This document shows, piece after piece, positions 18,097 through 28,316 of a stretch of 64,000 nt of DNA. The translations under genes and the position numbers were made by a program. The stretch spans positions 150,018-214,017 of the forward strand of contig NZ_VAUP01000002.1 of assembly GCF_005871085.1 (NCBI RefSeq), written 5' to 3'. Every line of letters begins with the position of its first letter. Positions within the stretch are counted from its first letter, which is position 1. The stretch is from Xanthobacter autotrophicus (GTDB lineage: Bacteria; Pseudomonadota; Alphaproteobacteria; Rhizobiales; Xanthobacteraceae). Below the pieces are notes generated by a model. That model was given only the letters and a program-made list of their open reading frames with translations, was not told the origin of the DNA and did no database searches.

Positions 18097-18501
18097 ATGG
18101 AGCGGGACGACATCATGGGCGAGGATCTCCTCGCCTTCGACGTGGCGGTGGACGGCAGCCGCTTCCGCATGAGCTTCAGCCGGCCGGACGGGACCGCGAC
18201 GGCGCTCAACCTGCCGTCCGATTGCCTGCAGGCTATGGTGATGACCTTGCCCAAGATGATGACCGAGGTGCTGCGCGCCCGCCACAAGGACGACAGCCTG
18301 CGCCTCGTTTATCCCGCCCACATGGTGCGCATCGAGCAGGCGTCGGACCCCCAGACCCTGATCCTCACCCTTTCAACGCCCGACGGCTTCGAGGTGTCTT
18401 TCGCCCTCGCCGGGCCGCAGCTGAAATCGCTGGTGGCGGCCGAGGCGGCCCTGCCCCGCGTGCAGGAGGCGCAGGCGGCGAAGGCCGCACGGTTCAACTG
18501 A
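18097..18501 (+). CDS. Conserved hypothetical protein
   Basis: 134 residues, no recognised family. The sequence looks like a small beta-rich domain (LLAFDVAVDGSRFRMSFSRPDG, seen here as two strands) followed by a helix (PSDCLQAMVMTLPKMM) and more strands (LILTLSTPDGFEVSF). There is no signal peptide or membrane segment. A real gene is supported by codon-position composition, by an isolated position between dinB and a strong terminator, and by an upstream GGAGG-like site. An ATG at 18115 is an alternative start. Confidence 0.65.
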   Translation: MERDDIMGEDLLAFDVAVDGSRFRMSFSRPDGTATALNLPSDCLQAMVMTLPKMMTEVLRARHKDDSLRLVYPAHMVRIEQASDPQTLILTLSTPDGFEVSFALAGPQLKSLVAAEAALPRVQEAQAAKAARFN

Positions 18502-18507
18502 TCTCTC

Positions 18508-18546
18508 CGGGCCGCCGGCCTCCCGGTGGCGGCCCGTTTTTTCTTT
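18508..18546 (+). terminator. Intrinsic terminator after the hypothetical gene
   Basis: A perfect 9-bp stem (CGGGCCGCC with GGCGGCCCG) with an 11-base loop is followed by a run of six T and a further T-rich tract. Confidence 0.9.
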
Positions 18547-18727
18547 CCTCGATCCCCCTCCCCATCCCGCTCTCTCGTGGCATGTCGAACGGAGGCCCCG
18601 GACACGCACCCCGTGCCCGGGGCCGAACTGTCTGTGCACCCCGCGCGACAGCATCCGGCGCGCCTGCTAGACTTGGGCTATTGCCCCGCGCCGCCTGCAA
18701 AAGGGCGGCTCCGCTTCAGGTTTGTGC

Positions 18728-19081
18728 ATGGCCTCGCTCAGCGTGAGAATCGACCTCGGGCCCAAGCGCATCGGCCCCGGCAAGATCGAGCTTCTGGAGA
18801 AGATCGAGGCGCTCGGCTCCATTTCCGCCGCCGGGCGCGCCATGGACATGTCCTATCGCCGGGCCTGGGAACTGGTGGAGGAGATGAACGGCCTCTTCAC
18901 CGGCCCGGTCGTCACCCCCCGCACCGGCGGCAAGCAGGGTGGCGGCACCCAGCTCACCCCCCTGGGCCATTCTGTGGTGGCCGCCTATCGCACCATCGAG
19001 CACGACGCCACCGAGGCCACCCGCCAGCAGGTATCGGCGCTGGAGGCGGAGCTTTCAGCCGTTAGCAGCGCGGCGGAATAG
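18728..19081 (+). CDS. ModE-type winged helix-turn-helix protein
   Basis: 117 residues corresponding to the N-terminal DNA-binding domain of ModE: the helix-turn-helix LEKIEALGSISAAGRAM, the DMSYRRAWELVEEMN recognition region, and GGGTQLTPLG in the wing. The C-terminal molybdate-binding (MOP) domains of full ModE are absent, so this is the short form common in alphaproteobacteria. It probably binds DNA as a dimer and may respond to molybdate through partners; no mod genes are adjacent. The ATG at 18728 matches homologues. It converges with ccmB. Confidence 0.85.
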   Translation: MASLSVRIDLGPKRIGPGKIELLEKIEALGSISAAGRAMDMSYRRAWELVEEMNGLFTGPVVTPRTGGKQGGGTQLTPLGHSVVAAYRTIEHDATEATRQQVSALEAELSAVSSAAE

Positions 19082-19104
19082 CCCGGCCCCGGCTTCGGCA
19101 GCGC

Positions 19105-19776
19105 TCAGGATCGCGCAGCCCGCAGCGCGGCGGCGGCGGCCACCGGACCCAGCACCAGCGCGAACAGGGTGAGGCCCAGCAGCACGCGGAACGGCGTGCC
19201 GAACGGCACCGGCCCCACCACCGCCGCCTGCGTCGCCGAAACGGCGAAGATCAGCACCGGGATCGCGAGAGGAATCACCAGCACCGCGATCAAAAGCCCG
19301 CCGCGCCGGAATGCCCCGGCAAACGCCGCGCCGATGAGGCCGAGGAAGGTGACGGCGGGGGTTCCCACCAGCAGGGTCAGCACCACCGCGCCGATGGCGG
19401 CGGGCTCCAGATTCAGCATCAGCGCCAGCACCGGGGCGGCCAGCACCAGCGGCAGGCCGGTGGCGAGCCAGTGGGCGAGCCCCTTGGCCGCCGCCGCCAG
19501 CTCCAGCGGCAGGGCCGACAGGGTGAGCGCATCGAGCGAGCCATCCTCCGCATCGGCGGCGAACAGGCGCTCCAGGCCAATGAGGCTCGCGAGCAAGGCG
19601 CCGATCCACAGGATGGCCGGGCCGATGCGGGCCAGCAGCACCAGATCCGGCCCCACCGCGAACGGCACCACCGTGACCACGCTGAGGAAGAACACCACCC
19701 CCAGCCCCGCACCGCCGCCGGAGCCGAGGGACAACGCAAGGTCACGCCGCACGATGGCGAAGAAGGCGGCCATCAT
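19105..19776 (-). CDS. ccmB: Heme exporter protein CcmB
   Basis: 223 residues with six predicted membrane helices, the standard CcmB size. The N-terminus (FFAIVRRDLALSLGSGGG) and the motifs GLERLFAADAEDGSLD and ALPLELAAAAKGLAHW are typical. It forms the membrane part of the CcmABCD complex of cytochrome c maturation system I, in which CcmAB releases holo-CcmE. Its ccmA partner lies upstream, but the two are split by about 277 bp holding two repeat elements, whereas they are normally nearly contiguous. ccmC, usually next, is absent; a divergent ModE-type gene takes that place. Confidence 0.93.
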   Translation of the reverse strand: MMAAFFAIVRRDLALSLGSGGGAGLGVVFFLSVVTVVPFAVGPDLVLLARIGPAILWIGALLASLIGLERLFAADAEDGSLDALTLSALPLELAAAAKGLAHWLATGLPLVLAAPVLALMLNLEPAAIGAVVLTLLVGTPAVTFLGLIGAAFAGAFRRGGLLIAVLVIPLAIPVLIFAVSATQAAVVGPVPFGTPFRVLLGLTLFALVLGPVAAAAALRAARS

Positions 19777-19830
19777 GGGCGAAGGCTCCGGAAGGTGAGG
19801 CGGGGGCGGCGCCAAAAGGCTGTAGAGCAC

Positions 19831-19935
19831 CGTCGCCGTCCGGCTTGACCGGACGGCCCATGGACCGGCCGGGACAAGGCGGCGGGGAATTGGAAAGCCG
19901 CGAGATGGGCCCTCCGGTCAAGCCGGAGGGCAACG
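19831..19935. repeat. MITE-like palindromic element, copy C (in the ccmA-ccmB gap)
   Basis: A 105-bp element bounded by inverted repeats of about 23 bp. The left end begins CGTCGCCGTCCGGCTTGACC and the right end is its near complement, TCCGGTCAAGCCGGAGGG and a CAACG tail. Each end is itself a small hairpin. Two more copies lie at 25435-25539 and 25636-25753, and the interior GAGATGG and GGCCCATGG segments are shared. No coding sequence lies inside. Confidence 0.88.
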
Positions 19936-19954
19936 GGGTTGAGACGTGCCATCG

Positions 19955-19982
19955 CCCCCTCCCCCGCACGCGGGAGAGGGGG
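19955..19982. repeat. CCCTCNCCCGC-type hairpin, copy 1
   Basis: An inverted repeat with one mismatch, CCCCCTCCCCCGC and GCGGGAGAGGGGG, separated by two bases. Similar hairpins occur at 25571, 35955, 36045, 43984 and 44110, always between genes. Confidence 0.8.
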
Positions 19983-20053
19983 CAGGATGGTGCCGGCTCG
20001 AACACCCCTCCCGCCAACCCCGCCTCGCCGTTCCAGATCCACGCCGCGCGCCA

Positions 20054-20677
20054 TCACCCCACGCCCCCCAGCCTGAGTTCGTCCACATCGCCCAGGTCGA
20101 GCGGGGCGTGGGTGGCGGCGATCAGGATGCCGCCTTCCGCCAGATGGCCTCGGCCGAAGGCGGCAAAGCGCGCCTGCGCCTTCACGTCGAGGGCCGTGGT
20201 GGGCTCGTCCAGCACCCATACTGGCCGGCGCGACACCAGCAGCCGGGCGATGGCGAGCCGGCGCTTCTGCCCGGCGGAGAGCACCTGCGCCCTGAGCCCG
20301 CCGAGGCCGCCAAGGCCCACCTCGTCCAGCGCATCCTCCACCGGCAGGCCCGTGGGTCCGAGCACGGTGCGCCAGAAGGCGAGATTGGCGCGCACGGTGA
20401 GCGCGCCCTTCACCGCATCCTCGTGGCCAAGATAGTGGATGTGCTCGCCCACCCCGGCGTCGGCGGCCTCAAGGCCCGGCCCGTCGAGACGCACCTTCCC
20501 TTCGGTCGCCCCGAGCAGGCCGGAGAGGATGCGCAGCAGCGAAGACTTGCCCGCCCCGTTCGGCCCCACCACCAGCAGCGCCCGCCCGGAGCGCGCGGTC
20601 ACGTCCAGCTGCTCGAACAGCAGTTTGAACCCCCTGCGGCAGGCCAGCTTTTCCCCCAACAGCGCCGACACCGCCAT
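20054..20677 (-). CDS. ccmA: Heme exporter ATP-binding protein CcmA
   Basis: 207 residues. Walker A is VGPNGAGKSS near residues 34-43, the signature is LSAGQKRR, Walker B is VWVLDEP, and the switch His is in ATHAPL. It energises the CcmABCD complex in cytochrome c biogenesis at the inner membrane. The ATG at 20677 matches homologues (MAVSALLGEKLACRRG); the upstream frame to 20863 overlaps the acnA promoter and is not coding. It is divergent from acnA, an arrangement seen in other Rhizobiales. Confidence 0.93.
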   Translation of the reverse strand: MAVSALLGEKLACRRGFKLLFEQLDVTARSGRALLVVGPNGAGKSSLLRILSGLLGATEGKVRLDGPGLEAADAGVGEHIHYLGHEDAVKGALTVRANLAFWRTVLGPTGLPVEDALDEVGLGGLGGLRAQVLSAGQKRRLAIARLLVSRRPVWVLDEPTTALDVKAQARFAAFGRGHLAEGGILIAATHAPLDLGDVDELRLGGVG

Positions 20678-20700
20678 TGCTCCGCGCCCCCTGCTTATGG

Positions 20701-20709
20701 TGCATTGCA
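20701..20709. promoter_or_regulatory. TGCATTGCA motif in the ccmA-acnA divergent region
   Basis: Same nonamer as at 2811-2819 upstream of malyl-CoA lyase. It lies 132 bp before the acnA start and 24 bp before the ccmA start. Confidence 0.25.
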
Positions 20710-20727
20710 CATTGAATGCTGTTATCG

Positions 20728-20756
20728 CATGACCGCGCTTTGAAATGGCTCTATAA
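20728..20756 (+). promoter_or_regulatory. Candidate sigma-70 promoter of acnA
   Basis: CATGAC at 20728-20733, a 17-bp spacer and CTATAA at 20751-20756 resemble the alphaproteobacterial CTTGAC and CTATAT boxes. Transcription would start near 20763, about 80 bp before the acnA start codon. Confidence 0.4.
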
Positions 20757-20840
20757 AGCCCCCGAACCGCGCCGTCCAAGGTGGCTTCCCCACATTCGGC
20801 GGCGTTACCTCGGTCGATCATCGAACCGGAGTTATCGCAC

Positions 20841-23537
<2,697 letters not shown>

Positions 23538-23568
23538 TCTGCGCCGGCTTCCGCCGGTGATAAACAAG

Positions 23569-23601
23569 GGCCGGCCCGGTTTGCTCCGGGCCGGCCTTTT
23601 T
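23569..23601 (+). terminator. Intrinsic terminator after acnA
   Basis: An 11-bp perfect stem, GGCCGGCCCGG with CCGGGCCGGCC, has a six-base loop and is followed by TTTTT. Confidence 0.92.
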
Positions 23602-23773
23602 CATGTAGGGCACACCGTGCGGGCCCCGCGCCAGTGCCGTTTTTGCTGCTCTTGCGGGAGCCGTCCCGGACATTTTTCCGGCCCGCCGTGACACCCCTTT
23701 GTGACTGGTGCCGGCCCCCCGCCTCGGTTATTCCCGATGCCATTCCCTTTACCGAAAGCCCTTATTGCGCACC

Positions 23774-24508
23774 ATGACCTTCGCTCGCACCACCCTCGCG
23801 CTTCTGCTCGCCCTGGCCGCCAGTCCGGCCTTGGGGCAGAGCCAGCCGAAGACCGTGGTGGAGCTGTTCACAAGCCAGGGCTGCGCCTCCTGCCCGCCCG
23901 CCGACGCCCTCCTTACCGAGATCGCCAAGGACCCGCAGGTCCTCGCCCTCACGCTGGCGGTGGATTATTGGGACTATGTGGGCTGGAAGGACACACTGGC
24001 GCTACACGGCCATTCGCTGCGCCAGAAGGCCTATGCCGACCAGCGCCCGGACCGGAAGGTGTTCACCCCGCAGGTGGTGGTCGACGGCACCTTGTCCGCC
24101 AAGGGCAGTGACCGCGCCGCGCTCCAGCGCGCCCTGTTCGCCGCCCGCAGCAATGGCGGGCTCACGGTGCCGGTCTCGGTGACGCGGGATGGTGACGCCG
24201 TCGAGATCACCCTGCCCGAGAGCAAGGCCGCCGCCGAGGGCACGGACCTCTGGCTGTGCCCGGTGATGCGCAGCCAGACGGTCGCGATCGGCCGGGGCGA
24301 AAACGGCGGGCGCAACGTGACCTATTCCAATGTGGTGCGCGGCTGGATCCGTGTCGCCTCCTGGCAGGGCGATGCCCGGCGCTATCGCGTGGCGCTCAAG
24401 GACATCAGCCGCGAGGGGGTCGATTCCGTGGCGGTGCTGGTGCAGACCGGCAGCCCGGCCACGCCCGGCCCCATCATCGGCGCCGCCTTCCTCCCCCTCG
24501 GCGACTGA
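23774..24508 (+). CDS. DUF1223 thioredoxin-like periplasmic protein
   Basis: 244 residues. A Sec signal peptide (LALLLALAASPALGQ) is followed by the DUF1223 domain. VVELFTSQGCASCPPAD carries a CxxC motif in a thioredoxin-like fold, followed by AVDYWDYVGWKDT, TPQVVVDG and a C-terminal beta-sandwich-like part. The family often follows acnA in Rhizobiales, as here. The CxxC suggests a redox or metal-handling role in the periplasm, but the partner is unknown. The ATG at 23774 places the signal peptide at the N-terminus. Confidence 0.85.
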   Translation: MTFARTTLALLLALAASPALGQSQPKTVVELFTSQGCASCPPADALLTEIAKDPQVLALTLAVDYWDYVGWKDTLALHGHSLRQKAYADQRPDRKVFTPQVVVDGTLSAKGSDRAALQRALFAARSNGGLTVPVSVTRDGDAVEITLPESKAAAEGTDLWLCPVMRSQTVAIGRGENGGRNVTYSNVVRGWIRVASWQGDARRYRVALKDISREGVDSVAVLVQTGSPATPGPIIGAAFLPLGD

Positions 24509-24573
24509 TATCTCTCCCATCGACGCCCTCGCCCATCGACGCCTTGGCGCCGGCGTGCCTCGGTGCGCGCCTA

Positions 24574-24615
24574 ACGTCCGGCCGTGGCCGGCGCAGTGCG
24601 CGGCCGGGCGTTAGC
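24574..24615. repeat. Imperfect inverted repeat after the DUF1223 gene
   Basis: Arms CTAACGTCCGGCCG and CGGCCGGGCGTTAG pair with one mismatch around a G/C-rich loop. There is no T-run directly after it. It may slow or end transcription from the DUF1223 gene. Confidence 0.55.
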
Positions 24616-24633
24616 CATCCAGGCGCTGCGCGC

Positions 24634-24663
24634 AAAAAAAAGGCCGCCTCGAAAGGCGGCCTT
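24634..24663 (-). terminator. Intrinsic terminator reading on the minus strand
   Basis: A perfect 10-bp stem (24640-24649 with 24654-24663) with loop CGAA is preceded on the plus strand by eight A, which is a U8 tract on the minus strand. On the plus strand it is followed only by ATTGG. No annotated minus-strand gene ends here. Confidence 0.8.
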
Positions 24664-24778
24664 ATTGGGGGTCTTCAATGTCGGTGCGTAGCAGTGGCCG
24701 GTCCGCGCGCACCCCGGGGGGCTGGGGGGCTGGGATACCGGAGCGCCTCGCGAACCGGCCCTGCTACGCGAGTGAAGA
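24634..24778 (-). ncRNA. Candidate structured small RNA
   Basis: Upstream (in minus orientation) of the minus-strand terminator lies a long rod-like hairpin. Its arms are 24761-24769 with 24686-24694 (nine perfect pairs, GCGTAGCAG), 24755-24760 with 24696-24701 (GGCCGG), and an outer TCTTC/GAAGA pairing at 24672-24676 with 24774-24778. A hairpin of about 107 nt plus a terminator without an ORF suggests an RNA gene. The 5' end and promoter are not fixed, and I could not match it to 6S, SRP, tmRNA or RNase P signatures. Confidence 0.38.
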
Positions 24779-25033
24779 TCACGCCGGGGCACGGCAGGCA
24801 ATTGACCGAATTTCGGCGAGACTGTGATTTGATTGACGTTGCCGTGATCGGTATCAAGATACAGCAAAATCGAAAGCGACAGCCGGCTACCAATTGACCT
24901 TGAAAGGCGCCCTGCCGAGGGCGATCATAGGCGAGAGCCAGGGCTTGCACCGTCCCGCCCGCCGTCGCAGCGCGTTCGCGAGCACGCATCGGCGGATCGG
25001 GCATTCGGGTGAGGCCGCGACAGAGGAGGCCCG

Positions 25034-25405
25034 ATGGGAGTCGTTGAACCCATAATCCTGTCCCGCCGCGGCGCCGTTCCGGTCCAGCCCGCGGCTCCAT
25101 CTCCCGTCCCGTTGAAGATCACCTTCGACCGGCGGGAACTCGACCGCATCTTAGACCTTTACGGGCGCATGGTGGCGCAAGGTGAATGGCGCGACTACGC
25201 CATCGACTTCACGCGCGACAAGGCGGTGTTCGCCATCTTCCGCCGCGCCATGGACATGCCTCTCTACCGCATCGAGAAAGACCCGCGCCTCGCCCGGCGC
25301 CAGGGCATGTATTGCGTCGTCTCCCAGACCGGTCACATCCTGAAGCGCGGCCATGAACTGCCTCGCGTCCTCGCCGTGCTGGAAAAGCCGTTGAAGGCGA
25401 TCTGA
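25034..25405 (+). CDS. DUF2794 family protein
   Basis: 123 residues, the usual length of DUF2794, a family restricted largely to alphaproteobacteria. Recognisable parts are KITFDRRELDRIL, GRMVAQGEWRDYAIDF, FRRAMDMPLYRIEKDP and VVSQTGHILKRG. It is cytoplasmic, with no membrane segment or catalytic motif. The function is unknown. The ATG at 25034 has a strong GAGGAGG site. It is followed by a repeat cluster and the convergent purB. Confidence 0.88.
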   Translation: MGVVEPIILSRRGAVPVQPAAPSPVPLKITFDRRELDRILDLYGRMVAQGEWRDYAIDFTRDKAVFAIFRRAMDMPLYRIEKDPRLARRQGMYCVVSQTGHILKRGHELPRVLAVLEKPLKAI

Positions 25406-25434
25406 GGGGGCGGCGCCTCAAGGCGATTTCACCC

Positions 25435-25539
25435 CGTCGCCCTCCGGCTTGACCGGACGGCCCATGGCTCGACCGGGAAAACGGGCCGGAGGCGTGGAAA
25501 GCGGCGAGATGGACCCTCCGGTCAAGCCGGAGGGCGACG
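25435..25539. repeat. MITE-like palindromic element, copy A
   Basis: A 105-bp element with perfect 23-bp terminal inverted repeats: the left end starts CGTCGCCCTCCGGCTTGACC and the right end TCCGGTCAAGCCGGAGGGCG. It has the same internal GGCCCATGG and GCGAGATGGAC segments as the other copies. Confidence 0.9.
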
Positions 25540-25570
25540 ATGGTGAGAAATGGGCGGAGAAGCGCCGGCC

Positions 25571-25602
25571 CACCCCCTCTCCCGCTTGCGGGGGAGGGGG
25601 TG
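25571..25602. repeat. CCCTCNCCCGC-type hairpin, copy 2
   Basis: CACCCCCTCTCCCGC and GCGGGGGAGGGGGTG pair with one mismatch around two bases. It lies between the two copies of the MITE-like element. Confidence 0.8.
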
Positions 25603-25635
25603 GGGAAGGGGCGGCGCCTCAAGACGATTTCACCC

Positions 25636-25753
25636 CGTCGCCGTCCGGCTTGACCGGACGGCCCATGGCCCGGCCGGGATAACGCGGCGGGGATAAAGTG
25701 GCAGGGCGTGGAAAGCGGCGAGATGGACCCTCCGTTCAAGCCGGAGGGCGACG
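25636..25753. repeat. MITE-like palindromic element, copy B
   Basis: A 118-bp copy starting exactly 201 bp after copy A. The ends match except for single substitutions, and the interior has a 13-bp insertion. Its flanks (CGGCGCCTCAAG before, GATGGTGAGAAATGG after) are also shared with copy A, so the two arose as one tandem duplication. Confidence 0.9.
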
Positions 25754-25816
25754 ATGGTGAGAAATGGGTTGGCCGGCTCCAGGCCGACCGCTCCCCGCGA
25801 CGCGCGGCCTCAGGCC

Positions 25817-27124
25817 TCACGCCCGGCCGAACACCCGCTTGAAGATGTTGTCCACATTCTTGAAGTGGTAGCCGAGATCAAACTTCTCGTTGATGTCGTC
25901 TTCCGAGAGGTATTTGCGCACATCCGCGTCGTTGAGCAGGAAGGTGCGGAAATCGCCCTCCCCGCGCCACACCCGCATGGCGTTGCGCTGCACCAGGCGA
26001 TAGCTGTCCTCACGGCTCGCGCCCTTCTGGGTCAGCGCCAGCAGCACCCGCTGGGAGTGGATGAGCCCGCCCAGCTTGTCCATGTTCTTCTGCATGTTGT
26101 CGGTGTGGACCACCAGCTTGTCCATGACGCCGGTGAGGCGGGCCAAAGCGAAGTCCAGCGTCACCGTGGCATCGGGGCCGATCATGCGCTCCACCGAGGA
26201 GTGGGAGATGTCCCGCTCGTGCCACAGGGCCACGTTCTCCATGGCCGGCAGGGCATAGGCGCGCACCATGCGGGCAAGGCCGGTGAGATTCTCGGTGAGC
26301 ACCGGATTGCGCTTGTGGGGCATGGCCGAGGAGCCCTTCTGCTCGGGGGAGAAATACTCCTCCGCCTCCAGCACCTCGGTGCGCTGGAGATGGCGCACCT
26401 CGGTGGCGAGCCGCTCCACCGAGGAGGCCACCACGCCCAGCACCGCGAAGAACATGGCGTGCCGGTCGCGCGGGATCACCTGGGTGGAGACAGTCTCCAC
26501 GGTCAGCCCCAGCTTTTCCGCCACATGGGCTTCCACCGCCGGATCGATATGGGCAAACGTGCCCACCGCCCCGGAGATGGCGCATGTGGCCACCTCCGCG
26601 CGGGCGGCCACCAGCCGGGCGCGGGCACGCTGGAACTCGGCGGCGGCGATGGCAAGCTTCACGCCGAAGGTGGTGGGCTCGGCATGGATGCCGTGGGAGC
26701 GGCCCACGGTGGGGGTGAGCTTGAACTCGAACGCCCGGCGCTCCAGCACCTTCAGAAGCGCGTCCACGTCGGCGATCAGCAGGTCGCTGGCGCGGGCCAG
26801 CTGCACCGCGAGGCAGGTGTCCAGCACGTCCGACGAGGTCATGCCCTGGTGCACGAAGCGCGCTTCCGGCCCCACGAATTCGGCGAGATGGGTGAGGAAA
26901 GCGATGACGTCGTGCTTCACGTCCCGCTCGATGGCGTCGATGCGCTCCACGTTGAACTCGGCCTTGCCGCCCAGCTCCCAGATCTTGGCCGCGGCCTCCT
27001 TCGGCACGATGCCGAGGTCCGCCATGGCGTCGGCGGCATGGGCCTCGATCTCGAACCAGATGCGGAAGCGGGCTTCGGGGGACCAGATGGCGGCCATTTC
27101 CGGCCGGCTGTAACGCGGGATCAT
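25817..27124 (-). CDS. purB: Adenylosuccinate lyase
   Basis: 435 residues, full length. The fumarase/aspartase-superfamily signature SSAMPHKRNP is near residue 262, with the catalytic Ser in this flexible loop. A conserved His lies in VGRSHGIHAEP, and TSSDVLDT is present. The enzyme acts twice in purine synthesis, cleaving SAICAR and adenylosuccinate to release fumarate. The N-terminal MIPRYSRPEMAAIWS is the usual start in this group. It diverges from murI and ends against the repeat cluster. Confidence 0.97.
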   Translation of the reverse strand: MIPRYSRPEMAAIWSPEARFRIWFEIEAHAADAMADLGIVPKEAAAKIWELGGKAEFNVERIDAIERDVKHDVIAFLTHLAEFVGPEARFVHQGMTSSDVLDTCLAVQLARASDLLIADVDALLKVLERRAFEFKLTPTVGRSHGIHAEPTTFGVKLAIAAAEFQRARARLVAARAEVATCAISGAVGTFAHIDPAVEAHVAEKLGLTVETVSTQVIPRDRHAMFFAVLGVVASSVERLATEVRHLQRTEVLEAEEYFSPEQKGSSAMPHKRNPVLTENLTGLARMVRAYALPAMENVALWHERDISHSSVERMIGPDATVTLDFALARLTGVMDKLVVHTDNMQKNMDKLGGLIHSQRVLLALTQKGASREDSYRLVQRNAMRVWRGEGDFRTFLLNDADVRKYLSEDDINEKFDLGYHFKNVDNIFKRVFGRA

Positions 27125-27371
27125 GTGCGGGTGCTCGTCATATTATGTAGGCGAGCGCTTTAGCAGAAAGGCACAGCGCCGGGTAGCGCGGCGCAGACAT
27201 GGGAGCTGCCGGGTCAATGCAAACACCGGTTTCACCTTCCCGCCCGACCCGCCCGTCGCCCCCTTCGGCTCCCGCAAGAGCGAAGCCGGATGTTTCCCGC
27301 TCCGGCGGCCGCTCACCCTTCCTTTACGGGCGCGGCGTCACAATCTCGCCTGCGCCGTTGAGGATAAGCGT

Positions 27372-28298
27372 TTGCCCATCGTCTCACCTGCCGCCGAGAG
27401 CCCCGCCGTGACCTCCCCTGCTCCGCTTCCCCGCGTGCTGGCCTCGGAGCTGGCGGATCGCGCGCCCACCATATTGGTGTTCGATTCGGGGCTCGGCGGC
27501 CTGTCCGTGTTCCGCGAGGTCGCCCGGGTGCGGCCCGACGCGCATTTCATCTATGCCGCCGACGATGCCGCCTTTCCCTATGGCGCTCTCGACGACGAGA
27601 CGCTGGTCAACCGCGTCGGCCATGTCATGGATCGGCTGATCTGCGACATGAAGCCGGACCTCGTGGTCATCGCCTGCAACACCGCCTCCACCCTGGCCCT
27701 GCCATCGCTGCGTGCGCGCCACACGGTGCCGTTCGTGGGCACGGTGCCCGCTATCAAGCCCGCCTGCCTCGCCTCCCGCACCAGACGCGTGAGCGTGCTG
27801 GCCACCCCCGGCACGGTGCGGCGCGATTATACCGTCGCGCTGGTGCGGGAATTTGCCTCCGGTTGCGACGTGGCGCTGGTGCCCAGCGACCGTCTGGCCG
27901 GCCTCGCCGAGGCCGCCATGGCCGGCGATCTCGTGGACGATGCCGACATCGCGGCCGAGATCGCGCCCTGCTTCGTCAATGCCGGCGGCCGGCGCACCGA
28001 CACGGTGGTGCTCGCCTGCACCCATTATCCGCTCATTCTTGACCGGCTGGCCCGCCTCGCGCCGTGGCCGGTGACCTTCATCGATCCCGCCCCGGCCATC
28101 GCCCGCCGCGTGACCCAGCTTATCGGCGCCGCCGCGCCGCAGGAGGCCACGCAGAGCCGCAACGAGGATCCGCCGCTGGTGCGGCTGGTCTCGACCCTGC
28201 GGCCGCTGGAGGCGGACCGCATCGCGATCATCGTCGGCCGTCCCGTGGCCCCGCCGCAGGTGCTGGACCCGTCCGGCCCGCCGCGCGGCGCCAGCTGA
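27372..28298 (+). CDS. murI: Glutamate racemase
   Basis: 308 residues. Both catalytic Cys are present, in VIACNTAST and LACTHYP, with FDSGLGGLSV at the substrate site and YAADDAAFPYG. It converts L- to D-glutamate for peptidoglycan. The start is uncertain: TTG at 27372 has a GAGG site nine bases upstream, and GTG at 27408 is an alternative giving 296 residues; the frame is open further upstream but without family match. It is followed after 18 bp by a lytic transglycosylase, so the two cell-wall genes probably share a transcript. Confidence 0.93.
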   Translation: MPIVSPAAESPAVTSPAPLPRVLASELADRAPTILVFDSGLGGLSVFREVARVRPDAHFIYAADDAAFPYGALDDETLVNRVGHVMDRLICDMKPDLVVIACNTASTLALPSLRARHTVPFVGTVPAIKPACLASRTRRVSVLATPGTVRRDYTVALVREFASGCDVALVPSDRLAGLAEAAMAGDLVDDADIAAEIAPCFVNAGGRRTDTVVLACTHYPLILDRLARLAPWPVTFIDPAPAIARRVTQLIGAAAPQEATQSRNEDPPLVRLVSTLRPLEADRIAIIVGRPVAPPQVLDPSGPPRGAS

Positions 28299-28316
28299 TT
28301 TCTGCCTGGAGACCGA

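Noticed and set aside
24634..24778. Identification of the hairpin as 6S, SRP or tmRNA
   Set aside because: The size allows 6S, but no conserved bulge sequence could be recognised; SRP GGAA-loop and tmRNA tag signatures are absent.
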